Counted from the stretch's first letter, positions 11,313 through 24,002 are shown. The stretch: DNA of 64,000 nucleotides from Euglena gracilis (GCA_039621445.1 CP154954.1:76323137-76387136), one strand, 5' to 3'. The notes: generated by a model not told the origin, from the letters alone. Made by a program: numbers and translations.

Positions 11313-11324
11313 GTGGTGACGACA

Positions 11325-13490
11325 GGTTGAGCAATGTAGTTGGACTGGGCAGCAGTGGTATCGGTCCCTCGATACTTTCCTTTTTCATCCTTTTATTTTT
11401 TTGAAAATTATTCTTCCAAAAATTAAATGTCAACGAATTGGTTTCTTTTGCACCGTATCCATGCAACCCCAAATAATATGCACACACGTTTCACAACAAT
11501 TTCCTGTGCTTAGGAACTTAGGAAATATTTTCCCTGTGTTGTGGACTTATATCCTTGATTCAGTTGGCTTATTTCTTGACTTTGGATTTTGACACCGATT
11601 CCAGAGTTTCTGCAACATCAAATTCGGGATTGTCACAATTCACACCAATTTTGGAAATAATTACAAAAATGGGTTGAAACAGGGAAGGTTGCCAGAATTG
11701 TGTTTTCCTGGTTCCTGCCCAGTAAAGCACCCCACGTAACATTGACCAGAACCCCACAAAATAAATAAATGCATTGACCAGAACCCCACAAATTCCTGGT
11801 TTATTAATTTTAAATAAATAAACCAAGCCCTCCCCCGCCGGGAAGATCTTCCGAGTTAAAAAAGGCCTGCTTGAAAACTTGCTGCGAAATATAAGATGCA
11901 AATGAAACACATCGGATGTGACATCCTCATTTTTGCAAGCTTTTGCGAGTTGATGGAATCCTGTTAGCAACCACCTACGTGTTGTGCAATAGTTGTTGTG
12001 GTGTGCAATAATTGATGTGGGTATATTTAATTCCTTTACACAAAGCCAATGCAAGACTAATGCCACAGCCCAAGGTTATGTTCACCCCCCCCCAGATAAA
12101 CATTCTCCAAAGGTCCAGCCAGTGCAGAATTGCAAGCCCCTCTGAGGAGAAATGAGCGAAGACGAGGGCAGAGGGCTCTACTGAAACAAGTGGCATTTTA
12201 ATCCTGATGATGAACCAGGAGAAGGGGGAAAGATTGACATTAGACGCACATTTGCGGTTAGAAATTTGTGAAAGGAGTTCCAAAATACTAATTTTTCATT
12301 TAGGGATGCCTTCTTCGGTATTGGGGGGGGGGGGCGCAGCTTGACACAACCGAAGAAAATAAAAAAACCGGTAGAAAATGCCAAATTGGTGAAAAAGAAA
12401 TTTTACCTGACCAACCCTAACCAAATATTGGACCTCTGAAAATATCAGGGTATTCAAAATATGCCCAAATACAAAACTGTGTAAAGGCATGGGTGGTTTT
12501 GAAAAAAGCCCGGACACCACGCCAGACGCCAATACAGGGGTACGGAGCCAGGTATATACGAGCAGGGAGTATATGAGCATGGAGCGAGGCGCCCTCGGAT
12601 GGGGGGGTCCACACTGGGGCAGAGGCATCGTCAGACAGTGGTGGCGCCGGACCTGGGTTTGGCGGGCACGACCGCCAGCCATCCCCTGCCGGGGACTGCA
12701 GCCCTCCAGGATTCTCTGTCTGCCTGAAGCATGCTTTTTTCACTTTGAAATGCCCGCCAGTCACGGGAAAAAAGGTACCTGCCAGGCACCACCAACTGGG
12801 GGGTCAAGCATTTCAAAAAAAATAGGCCTCAAAATGCCTTCACTCTCCGTTGCCATCAAAAAAGCGCGGTAGGCAGGGGCCTGGGTGGGAGGCCTGGAAA
12901 GAGGCCTGGGAGCGTCATGGGCAAAGCAACAGGAAGGCCGCGCACATTATATAAACGTTGGTGGTGGTCTCCCAAGAGCGAATTCGCAAGAGGAAATAGT
13001 ATTGTTCATCTTTTTCTTGAAAGAAACAATAGAAATCAGAACGGTTTGATGTGCATTGAGTTACTGATGTGAAATTGCGAAAAATACATGCTGATGGCAC
13101 CAGAGGCACTTCTTCTTTCAGGTGAACCACTCCAAAAACAACAACAAGGTCATTGAGGGAAGCACAAATGTCTCGAAATGCATTGTGCAATTGAACGTGT
13201 GTGTGAGGGAGAGTAAATGAATGTGCGAGTAGTGAGCGAGCATGTGCATGTGTGCATGTCAGGCATCATATTTTTTACGGCGCCTTAAAAATGCCATTCA
13301 ATGCCTTAAAATTTGAAAAATTGCCTTAAAATGCCAAGTGTGTGTGCACGGCTGTGTGGGTGGGTGGGTGGGTGGGTGTTAAGCATCTTTTTAAAGACCC
13401 CGGTGGGAGGGGGTCCCCCTCACCCATCCAGCCCCCCCCCCCAAAAGCGGGCCGCATAGGGGCATTCCCGCCTCTGGCTCCAGACCATAC
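11325..13490. other. No certain gene; one weak exon candidate at 12,590-12,725
   Basis: Mixed composition, short direct repeats (CATTGACCAGAACCCCACAA twice near 11,740-11,790). No element boundaries recognised. Confidence 0.45.
12590..12725 (-). CDS. Candidate exon, unassigned (LQSPAGDGWRSCPPNPGPAP)
   Basis: GC-rich island with an open minus frame, Pro/Ser/Asp-rich, as expected for a disordered N-terminal region of gene C. Other frames are also open. No motif, splice sites not resolved. Confidence 0.2.
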
Positions 13491-13504
13491 CATTGCTTAC
13501 CAAC

Positions 13505-13800
13505 CAGGTTTCTTTTTACCAACCCCGAAGGGAGGGAGGGGGGTTCCTTGTGCTATGGGGTGCCTGCCCATAGGCAGGCACACCCCCCCGGGGGGGGGGG
13601 GTCGGTTTTGGACCCGGTGTCTGCCGACCCAGCCAAATTTCCTTTGAAAATGGCCAAATTTTGGCCCCAGCGCCTTCGGCGTCGGGGGTGTGCTAAGCAC
13701 TGCCCACCCCAAAACCCGACCCCCCACCCCAGAGGGGTCGAAATTGCCCTATCCCCCTGCCTGCCCACAGCACTCCCCAGGGGGCCACCGATTCCTGGGG
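13505..13800. mobile_element. MITE of the 27,550 family (right end unclear)
   Basis: Begins CAGGTTTCTTTTTACCAACCCC; contains GGTGCCTGCCCATAGGCAGG, TGCCGACCCAGCCAAATTTC and a CAGCGCCTTCGGCGTCGGGG hairpin, matching the copies at 4,873 and 27,550. The right end is approximate. Confidence 0.5.
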
Positions 13801-13814
13801 GATGGGGGGGGGTC

Positions 13815-14115
13815 ACTTTCCACTTTCAAAAAAAAAACAGTCAGTCACTTTTCAAATGCTAGTCACCCACTCCCTAGGGTGGTTACCCAGGGGGGGCACA
13901 CACTTTGGCCACTCGGCTAAAAATCAAAAGGATTATGGTAAAAAAAATACAAAAAAAATTCTGGCACCTTTCGCGCCGGCTGGCCACTTTACACCAATCC
14001 TGCCTGGCCCACCCCAGGTGGCGAGGTGTGGCACCAAAAAACAGTCAGCCACTCCGGAAAAACCAGTCAGTCACCCGGGGGGAGGGTCGGACACACGTTA
14101 AGCAAAGGTATGTCC
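13815..14115. mobile_element. CAGTCAGTCAC-family element
   Basis: AACAGTCAGTCACTTTTCAA, TTTCGCGCCGGCTGGCCAC, AACCAGTCAGTCACCC and GTTAAGCAAAGGTATG at the right end (compare CTTAAGCAATTGTCTG at 63.39 kb). Part of a 13.4-14.1 kb cluster of degraded elements. Confidence 0.5.
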
Positions 14116-14155
14116 CTCCCTGAGGGCTCTTCCAAGGAAAAAAAGAAGCCTGGTG

Positions 14156-14347
14156 TGCGTGTGCGCGCGCGCGCGCGCGCGTGTGTGTGTGTGTGCGTGC
14201 ATGTGTGCGTGTGCGTGTGTGCGTTTGTGTGTGTCTGTGCGTTTGTGTGTGCGCGCGCGTGTGTGCGCGCGGGCGTGTGTGTATGTGCGTGCGTGCGTGT
14301 GCGTGCGTGCACTTGCGCGTGCGTGTGTGTGCGTGGGTTTGTGTGTG
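14156..14347. repeat. GT/GC-rich interrupted microsatellite
   Basis: Mixed GTGTGC, GCGC and GCGT units over 190 bp. Confidence 0.9.
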
Positions 14348-14349
14348 TG

Positions 14350-16560
14350 ACGCAGATCTTAGGCGTATGACTTGAAAATGAGCCACGCAGAGAAGCATGA
14401 AACGGAGAAAAGAAACGGCAACACCTGGTTTCCAACACCCCCTCAACAGCTCGCAACCACTCCCTCCCCTCTCTGGCGACTGGGAATGATGAGACCGGAA
14501 CCGTGGGATGGCAGAAGGGGGGCTCGTGGAGGGGCAGAAGAAGAGTTCGGGCGGTGAGAGGGCACTTGCAGTGCGGCATAACGGACGAGGAACACATGGG
14601 GGAAGCGGCCAATGGCACACACGCAGGGGAGGTGGGCTGGGGCGACTGCGGGTCGCGCGGCCGGAGGCAGGCTTCGGGGCTACGGCCGCTGTTCCCTCGG
14701 ACGAGGGGGAGCGGGCATGGGGAACTGAGATTCTTTTAAAGACCCGGGGTCCCCCGACCCACCCAGGGAGCACCCCCTACCCCACTCCCAGGGGGCAGGG
14801 GCAGGGGTCATTTTTGGGGGGTCCATTCTCGGGCTAAATTCTTTTCGGCGCTGAAAAAAATGGTCAAGAGATGGCCAAAGGCCCGCCTCCGGTCACTTGG
14901 GGGTTCTCCCCGGGGGAGGGGGTCCGGCGGGCCACCCACCCCCCCCCCCCCCCCCAAATTTTGGGGAAATTGGAATTGATGGTGGAGAAAATTGGGCAAA
15001 AGCCTTAAAAAAGCAGGGCGGATCCCTTGAAAAAAATGGCCGGGAGGGCTTGGCCCATCCCGAAAGGCCCTTGTTTTCCCGGCCAAGTCCGAATTGTGGT
15101 TTGGCATTCACCGCTGGCAGGACAACAACCCGAAAGGCACCTCCGCAAAAAAGCAACACAAATTGGATTTCGCTGATTAAAAGTACATATCCTTCAATTT
15201 ATGAAACAGCAGGAAAATTTGGTTGAATTTTGACAGATTTCTACCTCCGCCCAATCATTGTTCCAACCGATTTCATCTATGCCCAATCCTCTATTCACAC
15301 GTGCCACAATGCCCCCCGCTCCAAATTCCGCAGAGGAGGGATGTGCTGCAGCTTTGCCTGCCTGAATGCATTTTTACAAAATTCTGCCAATTTTTGTTGC
15401 ATTTTGTGGATCGCGTTGGTTTATCTTGCAATCCACACAAAACAATAGCAAATGGTTGACACTTGATCGATCCTGAACTGCCATAATTACTGGACCTTCT
15501 GGGACAATCGCAGCGTGACAAATCGGCTGGCAAAACAGGGTAATAATCTCGAATGGCCGGCAAATTTTGGGCAACACCAACAGACAGAGGGTGACAAGTG
15601 ATCAACAAACAGAAAGTCAGTCATGAGTTTTTGACAGGTCCAATATACAGCTTTTGAGAATTCTACGGCCAAAATTCATACACACGTTCAACCTCCCCCA
15701 AAAGAAATTCTTGTCGCAACAATTCCTGAAAAACTCCATTCTGTCAGGGCTTGTGTTTTCATGCCCCTAGCCAATCACACAAATGGGGATGAAAAAATTG
15801 CCAACAAAAGGGTGAAGGGCGATAATCCCTTGTGAACAATGCTAATTTTCGAAACACAGTTACATATTTTGGGGGGGTTAACCTCGGGCTTAGGTGCAGA
15901 GGTGCTTTTAAGTTTGGTGACCGGGGGGGGGGGCGATTTATGGGTCCGCCCCTCCCCGTAAGGGGAGTGTGGTGCCAGACCCCCTCCTGGGTTGTGAAAC
16001 CTCCAATTGGGTTGTAATTTGAGGGTCATGGCCGCTTTTTGTAACTTTGTGTTTTTTTTGTGTATTTTGTACGATTTATCTCTTTTCTCCAGCCGCGAAA
16101 ATAGTGAAAACTTTCCTTCTGGCGCTTGCGCGCACGGAAGAACATAAAAAATGTCTTTTTATTCCAGCATGTTGCACATTTTTATGACGCTTGGGTATTA
16201 CCCACAAGAAATTATTTTCAGTATTCATCTCTGCAAAACTAAAAACCTTGTCCATGAAAGTCACACTAAGTCCAAGAAAATCCCTCCTTTGGTGTTGTCA
16301 GGGGGGGCCGGGGGGGATATAGTTCGGATCCCGGAGTTGCTTCCCAAGGGGGGGGTTATATTTGGGGGGGGTTATATTTGGGGGGAGGGTTTACAATCTC
16401 CCAAACAATTGCAATCTCCCTCCATTCCGGAACTTTCAGGTAGTGAAGACAACACCTCCAAATGCCCGGAAATGGGGACCTGTTCATGAATGCTGGGGAC
16501 ATTATTTCGAGGGCATTTTTTTTTTACCGGAATTCTACAAAATCTCCTTTGCAGTACTGG
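14350..16560. other. No recognised gene
   Basis: GC-rich part at 14,490-14,720 open in several frames but without splice sites or motifs, a C-run element at 14,740-14,955, then lower-GC sequence with no coding island to 16,560. Confidence 0.4.
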
Positions 16561-16579
16561 TCAACAAAGCCCTTACCTC

Positions 16580-16800
16580 CCCCCCCTTGTCCAATGACCG
16601 CTAAATATTGCTACTGACCGGGGGGTCGCTATTCTGGCCAAATATCGCTACTGACCGGGGGGTGGAAGTTCGACAAGACCGGGTTCAAAGAGGCGAATGT
16701 CTAGGAAAAAAATGATCACCTGGAAAAAGATCGTACTGACCGGGGGGGGGGGTGGTCGTTGGACAAGGCCGGTCGTTGGACAATGGGGGGGGGGGGAGGT
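16580..16800. repeat. GTCGTTGGACA repeat family, copy
   Basis: TTGTCCAATGACCG at the left, GGTCGTTGGACAATGGGGG at the right; ATATCGCTACTGACCGGGG is repeated internally. Ends are inverse copies. Confidence 0.45.
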
Positions 16801-16999
16801 AATCTCAAGCTCACAAATTCAGCAGCAATCATCCCCCAGTGAGCGTCGCTGCAGACTTTAGATCGAAAATTCTCATGACATGCTGCGACAGCCTCGGCCC
16901 CGTCGGTTACAAATACAACCAGAATTAACCTATCGTCAGGTGGATGGGTTAAATTGCCTGCACACAGGTTCGACCATGTCAAGGAACTGTATGAGCATG

Positions 17000-17001
17000 C
17001 G

Positions 17002-17074
<73 letters not shown>

Positions 17075-17080
17075 GCGCGC

Positions 17081-17176
<96 letters not shown>

Positions 17177-17222
17177 GCACGCACGCACGCATGCACGCAC
17201 GCACGTACACGCATGCACGCAC
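17000..17222. repeat. (CA)n(CG)n(GCAC)n microsatellite
   Basis: (CA) about 28 units, a CG block, then about 30 units of GCAC. Confidence 0.95.
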
Positions 17223-17559
17223 ACAGACACCAACACCGACACACCAGGTATGGGGTCATAACCCCCCCCCCCCAATGGTAGAGCGGGTGCTCTTCTAATT
17301 GACCGCCACCTCCAGCAGCAGGGGTGCTCGACTATTAGGGCCCCATTTCCCTGAAATCGGCCGATTCCATTGATTTCCCCTTAAAAGGGGGGGGGGGTGC
17401 TCTTGCAGTGGACGCTCGCTCCGTCGGAGGGGAGGTGCTCTTCTATTTGGACACCGCTCTTGTGAAGGACCCACTCTACTATTAGGGGGGTATGCTTAAA
17501 AAGACCCCGAAATATATGTGTGCAAATATGTACACTAAAATATGCGGAAAAATATATTC

Positions 17560-18190
17560 AAAAACCGGGCATGTTTTTGGCTGTAAAATGACTCTGCATG
17601 ATAAATAATGACTGAAACGGCCTAAAAAATGGGCCTGAAATTGCCCCAAAATGACTCATACAGTACAATACAAAATCGAAGATGGCCAGAAATGGTTGAT
17701 GATAATCCCAAATGGCACCACGTTGGCGCAAAATGGCCTGAAGCGAACTAATTGGTGGGTGACAAAGACAAAAAAAAAGGCGAAAAATGGCCAAAAAGTG
17801 GTCGGTACTGACCCAAAATGTTGGCCCAAAATAGCCAAAACATGACTGACAGTAGCCAAAACGGCCCCTCAATAACGGCCCAAAAATGGTTGTGGCCAAA
17901 AATAATATAAACGGGCCAAAATTATGCAGAAGGGCCCAAAATGGGCAGAAAAAATGAATCGGCTAAAAAGATGTGGAAATGGTTAAATGGGGAAATGTGC
18001 AGCCGGAAATTCGGCTACCCAGGATCCATTTTTCCGAAATGCAGTGCAGTATTTTTTTTGCAAATACATATGCATGAGGGCACATAAAGACCCAAAATGA
18101 CCCAAAATGGCGAAAAATAGCCCCCCAAAAAAAACGAGGCAGGGACCGAAATAATACAGCACGGCCAAAACTGGCACCAAAAAGATGGGT
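17560..18190. repeat. Degenerate CCAAAATGG-rich tract
   Basis: More than twenty scattered copies of AAAATGGC, CCAAAATG or GGCCAAAA at irregular spacing over 630 bp, with no reading frame of interest. Looks like a very degenerate short-period repeat; the same core occurs in MITE interiors and in the ends of the 9.2-kb transposon. Confidence 0.45.
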
Positions 18191-18270
18191 GGAAATACCT
18201 GGGAATGGGCAAATAAGCTGCGGAAAACTCCTGAAGAACCTTAAAAGAGCACTAAATATTCACAAGATAT

Positions 18271-18451
<181 letters not shown>

Positions 18452-18774
18452 GCACGCGCATGCACACACTGTGCAATCAGCGCGCACTCTGGTGTGCTGG
18501 GGCATGGTTTCCAGGAGTCGAGCAGTGCAGTGCAATCGATCAATAACGTCTCAGCACAGTCACTTGATTGACAGAGCTGCATCGCACAAAATGGGGGGGG
18601 TGGCGGTACTGGAATTTCGGTGTAGTTTTGTCGGCGTTTTTCACTTTGGGGGCAGGTCCAGGGGTTTTTGTGTCATTCTGACCTCAAAAAAAAAAACACA
18701 CACAACAGCAAAAAAATGCGTAATTCCCGGGAGAGCTGGTGCCAAAAACGAGAAAACAAAAGCATTACATGCCA

Positions 18775-19730
18775 AAAAGGCAGCAGCTGCCATTTTGGGA
18801 CAAATCAGGTGCAATTTTATGGCCCAGCCCTTTTTAAGGGCTTTCACAGATTCTCTGGCCAATTTTCTCGCTACAAATTCTGCAGCCCCCTGGGGCTCAA
18901 AATACCTCATTTCCCAAGAAATCAAAACCCAATTAAGGGAAATAAAAATTCTGCTGGACAACTGGGGGTCTCCCAAAATGCAACCAGAGAGTTGCACTCA
19001 GACAGCAGCACCCATGCGTGAGGGCGGGGCTGGACATCCACACTGGAAATGCTGTCCAGGAGTTTTGGAGAGAAACCTCCATTTTACATATAAATGTCAA
19101 AGAATTGCATGCAGCAATCAACACAGTAAATTTTCGTAACACAATTTTAAGAAAACCAGGGGAAACTGTGTCCCTTTCAGTGGACAATCAGGTAATTTTC
19201 TATTACCTGACAAAAAGGGGGGAAAGGCCCCTTCAACAAAATGCTTCGACCCTTCTTTCAAATGGTGGATGAAGCACAACATAAAACTTCAAGTAAACCG
19301 GGTTCCTTCAGACAAATGCCTAGCAGGCCCATGGGAAATGGATGGGGGGGATTACTCCTGAGACCCACAACTTTTTCACTGGCTAAGGCAGCATTTCCAG
19401 CATTTCATACAGTTGGAAACAGATTTATTTGCCTCCCCAAGCAACAAAAAAAAGACCAAATTTATGGCCAGGTGGCCCCACTGGGAGCCCACAGCAGTGG
19501 ATGCATTGCAATGTCCCTGGACAACATCGGGGTACTTTATTTCAACCCCCCTTGGTCAACAATTCAAAATTTTCTCCCCAGATTGAAAGCATTTCTCCAC
19601 ACCAAAGTTTTGATAATCACCCCTTCTTGGGATTCAGCCACCTGGTGGCCCCAATCAATAAAGATGAAAGTGCCAGGGACCCCGTGCCTAAAAATCACCC
19701 CCTGCAGGGGCATGTTCAAAAAATAAAACT
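18775..19730 (+). pseudogene. Decayed retroelement fragment, DIRS-like (RT thumb, RNase H, NPPW domain)
   Basis: Three plus-strand frames carry consecutive parts of one polyprotein, with frameshifts between them. AQPFLRAFTDSLANFLATNS and LREIKILLDNWG look like the thumb after a reverse transcriptase. HINVKELHAAINTV and VSLSVDNQVIFYYLTKRG have the E of H-I-N-V-K-E and the D-N of an RNase H core. VLYFNPPWSTIQNFL and VLIITPSWDSATWWP match the N-P-P-W and W-W-P motifs of the methyltransferase-like domain that follows RNase H in DIRS-type elements. The catalytic RT motif (Y-x-D-D) is not present in readable form, and I saw no recombinase or long terminal repeats. Non-functional. Confidence 0.7.
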
Positions 19731-20028
19731 GCAGAGGGGAGAAAATGACACCCCCCAGATGGCCCTTCTTTGCAGGGTTCTCAGGCAATTTTTGGAGGGG
19801 AAACAAATACAAAATCAAACCATTGAAGATTTCCGATCCCAAAATGCACCATATTTTTCCAGATTTGGTTCCAAAGCCTCTTGTATGCTGCCAACATGGT
19901 GTTGAATCGCAATCCACCAAACCCAGGAATCAAAAGAACAGCACTATACGAGCCTGGGCCTTAGAAAACTGAAATAATTCTACCAAAGCGTCAGCCACTT
20001 GGTTAGTTGTGGTTTCAGGGGCGGTACC

Positions 20029-20911
20029 CAGGCATTTGCTTAAGGGATTGCAGTACCCCCCGGGGGGGGGGGGCTGGACCAGGGTTTGATATAAGGAGGG
20101 CGTACATGGTTTAGGTGGGGGGGGGTGTCCCCGCCCCCCCCCCCCCCCCCTCCTGGCCCGCAGGGGGGGGTCCGGCCCCCCCCCCCCCCCACCTGCCAGG
20201 GGGGTTCGGACCGACCCTCGGGGGGGTTCCCGGGACCCCCCCCCCCCAAAAAGGGTCAATTTTTTCCTCCGGCGCTTTGCGCCGAAAATTTTTTGCATTT
20301 TTGGCACATTTTTGCCCAAAAAGTGCCCAAAATAGCACTTTTGGTCGATTTGGGGGTCAAAAATTTACGGCCCGGCGCTTCGCGCCGGGCCGAAATTCGG
20401 CCACCCTGACCGCACACCTGTTTAGGTGGGGGGGGGTGTTCCCCCCCCACCCCCCCCCCTCCTGGCCCGCAGGGGGGGGGTCCGGACCACCCCCCCACCT
20501 GTCCTTATATCGAACCCTGGGCTGGACTGCAGCCAGTCCAAATTTGGCTAGTGGGATTTCTAGCAGACCCCCCCCCCCCCGGGGGGTCTGCTAGCAGGGC
20601 TAGCTAGTGGAAAAAAAATTTCCAGTGCGAAGCGCTGAAAAAAATTTTTGGGACACCCAAAAATGGCCAAAAATGCCCGTTTTTGGCCATTTTTGGGAAT
20701 TTTTGGAACAAAATCAGCCAAAAACCTGTTAAAAGCCTCATTTTTCCTCTGGCGCACAGCGCCGGAGGAAAATTTTTTTTCCAGTCCGGGGGACCCCCGG
20801 ACCCCCCCCCCCCCGGGGGGGAAGGGGGGTCTAGCTAGTCCACTTTTTCCAGTGTCTAGCCGATTGGCTAGCCAGTACCCCCCCCCCCGGGGGTCCTTAA
20901 GCAAATGCCTG
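20029..20911. mobile_element. hAT-like MITE (outer element of a nested pair)
   Basis: Ends CAGGCATTTGCTTAAGG and CCTTAAGCAAATGCCTG are a 17-bp perfect inverted repeat. Both sides carry the same 8-bp duplication GCGGTACC (20,021-20,028 and 20,912-20,919). The interior has G/C-run blocks, paired GGTCTGCTAG/CTAGCAGACC stems and a GGCGCACAGCGCCG hairpin. It contains a second complete element (20,080-20,519) and no coding capacity. The copy at 29,405 is the same family. Confidence 0.85.
20080..20519. mobile_element. hAT-like MITE nested inside the 20,029 element
   Basis: Starts CAGGGTTTGATATAAGGA, ends TCCTTATATCGAACCCTG (inverted repeat, one mismatch), flanked by the perfect 8-bp duplication GGCTGGAC (20,072-20,079 and 20,520-20,527). 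Interior: long C-runs and G-runs, a CGGCGCTTTGCGCCG hairpin and a CCCGGCGCTTCGCGCCGGG hairpin. Same family as 35,084-35,516 and 57,664-57,790. Confidence 0.88.
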
Positions 20912-22789
20912 GCGGTACCCCCATTTTTTCCAAAATTACCCATAAGCGTGAAAGCACTTTGATACCGTTTCAGATTGGGGTTTCTTCCCAGGCCCCTTTT
21001 TTCTTCTTCCCCTTTTTTTTCCTGATTCAAAATCTTGCAAAAAAAAACCGTTTTCCGGTTCCACTGACCATTTTTTTGCCTATTTTTTGACTTTTGAGAA
21101 CTTCTCTTCTTCTGTGACAAAAAGTTGGAAATGGGGGTGAGTTGTTCAGCACAATGGCTTCGCCAAAGATGGTCCGCAGACTCTTCCACACAACCTTACT
21201 CAAATCCTTTGATCTCCAGCCCCAGAAGAAGCCATTCCGTTTGAAAAGACCAAGAATGCCGTGGAGGGCTCAGGTGGAGTCCTCGAACTCTATTTTTGGC
21301 GCAAAAGCCCATTTTTTGGAACAGCATTGACCTCAAAAAGTTGGTCCCCCAACCCGCATGATCCCGCGTATAACCCTACCCCCAGTCGGAAGACAGAGGT
21401 TACCGGTCGTTGGAAACCCCAGGAGGGGGGTAATTTGCTCTGAAGGAAAATCAAAAGCCCAGAAAAATATTTTAGACAGCTGCTTAGGAGGCGCATCTTG
21501 CACTTAAGCTTTTTAGTCGATTTGCGCATTTTCGCACATCGACCAAAAACTATTTTGAGCACCGGTGTTGGATTGGATTGGACAAGGTTCTGTTGTGCAG
21601 GCCGCATGGTAACCGAAACAGCTTGTACTACTTTGGGCGCTTTCACATCCAAACCCAAGGTAACAGCGCCAGGCATCCGTCCTTGCTCGCTATAACCAAA
21701 CCACCATAGGCAAAAATAGATCCAGCAACCGGCAGCAGCTTCTACCGGCTGCTTTTGATCTATTTTTATCTACCAGACCCCTCGCCCAATCGCAACGAAC
21801 CGACGCCGAAATTCCAAGGCTGGGTGAACTGGTGGGGCAAAATCTTCTTGGATTCATCAGATTTGGTTTGGTGGGTCCAGCCGAAGGGGGGGGATGAGTG
21901 AGGGTGGGGCTTCAGGACCTCTCATCTCTATGACCTTGCAAAACCCCCTGCTCACCAGGCTTGACCCACCCCCAGAGGGGGGGAGAGGGTCTGATGGACC
22001 CATCCACTTGCCCCCCCTCCCCTCCCCTTCCAGCGTCCAAACTTTGCAAAATCCTTTGTTCCGGTAAGTGTTTGTCGGTGTAATGTTTGCAGGGTGTTTG
22101 CAGTCTACTGAGCGATTGCACAAGAAGGACATAGCAAGGAGCGGTTAACAGGGAAAACAGTGCAGGGTATAGCCAAGGTGTTGATCTTGTGGCTCACGCA
22201 GCTGGGAGCCCAATTTGGAAACATATCTGCAAATTTGTCATATTTGGAAAATATCCGTGAAAAATATCACCAATGATAAAGCTCTGTTTGCAGTTTACGC
22301 TGCATGGCGCAGGAAAAGTTGATGATGGGGGGAAGTGCACAGTACTTCGTGAAACAAAGGGGGAAAATCTTGGGCCAAAATTGTATGTTCAAATGCTTCA
22401 AGTGCAAAAAAACTCAACTTTTAGGCACAAAAAGCCAGGGAGAAAAATTCCTACTGTCCTGTGCACCCCCAAAGAACGTGGGCCACCTTGCTGCTGGCAG
22501 ATGCAACCAGTTGCACTACGGGTGACCTCGAATTTCGGGGCTAAAATTAGCGTCTTTGTGCCGTGGGTTCACCTGCCCATGTCAGCTGCCAGCTCTGACC
22601 GATGGCTTCTGACTCGATCCATGGTCACCCATAACCTTTGAGAAGCTCATCGATGGGAGCCCCCTGATGGTTCGGGGTGGTGATCAGAGGTTTTTTTTGG
22701 GACTGGGGGGAGCCCCCCCCCCTCGGTAAAAAAATCCCCGAAAGGGGGGGTTCTGCAATATTATTTGACCAGGAAATGACCCCGAAAAG

Positions 22790-23180
22790 TGGAGAGGGTT
22801 ACGGTAGGGGGATGGACCGTAAGAGGAGTGTCTCGAACCTCCTCAAATGTTGTTCGATGTAGCTCCTTGGACGTCGTTCGAGGTTGTTCGAGGAGGTTCG
22901 AGAGACCCTCTTCGAACCACCTCGAACATATGCTCCACCAATCAACTTCCAAAAAATGCATAAATTGGCCCCTACAGGGTGCCAGCTACCCCAAAGAGCC
23001 CAACAAGGAAATAAACATGGGGGTACCCTCGCTCGGCGCCTCGTCAGGTCCCCCCATGTATTTAACCCAAGTTAGACGGCGCTTAGGCAGAGGTTCGCTG
23101 AGTCCTGAGGGGTGGGAGCTTAAAAATGTTCGAGGAAGTTTGAGCTCGAGCCTCCTCCTACGGTAACCCCACCGGAAAGT
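22790..23180. repeat. Inverted-repeat region with TCGAACCTCCTCGAACA stems
   Basis: GGTTACGGTAGGGG near 22,798 is inverse to CTACGGTAACCCC near 23,158. Inside, TCTCGAACCTCCTC (22,830) pairs with GAGGAGGTTCGAGAGA (22,891). Looks like a short element of unknown family; no duplication recognised. Confidence 0.4.
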
Positions 23181-23422
23181 GGGTCCGCCCCAAGCCCCCC
23201 CCCCCCCTGGCGCCACCCCAGGCCGCCAACCTTTTAAAAATAAAATCTCTGGTGGTGATGGGGCTCCCGCTCAGAAAGCCGGTCCAGGTTTCGAAATGGG
23301 GCGACTGGTAGGTTCCTTTGAGACGCCCGCCAAGGAACATCATGCTGAAGCTTCAAGTCTCAAGTCTCAAAAGCAACGGGGTGAAGACAGTGCAGCGAGC
23401 GACGACAGAGTGAAAGGCACCA

Positions 23423-23429
23423 ACACACA

Positions 23430-23488
<59 letters not shown>
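23423..23488. repeat. (CA)n microsatellite
   Basis: About 32 CA units with one interruption. Confidence 0.95.
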
Positions 23489-23492
<4 letters not shown>

Positions 23493-24002
23493 CGACAAAG
23501 AAACCTGTGGACGATCAAAAACTCCATACACAAAGACACATAGACATCGGATCTGCAAATCCCTCAGCAAGAGCTTCGGCAATCTTCCGACTCCCTTGCA
23601 CACACTCTTGCCTGAACTCTGAATGATTCTCCAATACCCACACCAGACAGTCACCAGCCAGGAGACACTCCAGTGCTGAAAAGGAACCCTTCATTCTTAG
23701 AGTTGGGGGGGGGGCGTGAATCCCGGGAAAATGTGCCGGCGCAGTACGGGGAGGGAAATGGCATCGCCAAACAATGATTTTTTTCCTCTCGGAGATCACG
23801 CTTGGGGTGGTTCCCTCTTCCTTGCCGCAAAACACAAACCAAAAAACCAGCACTATCCGTGCTCGAGTGCATTCCAGACTGGGTCGGAAGTGTAGCAGGT
23901 AGTTCTTTTAATTTGCGCATTGCTCTCCCAGCCCAAGATTGTTCTGCAAACCGGAAAACATCACGCACACTCTCAACAGTTTCAAATATATGCATACATA
24001 TG

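Noticed and set aside
14045-14773. 242-residue minus open frame
   Set aside because: Half is GT/GC microsatellite, the rest Pro/Ser/Arg-rich without splice sites or motif.
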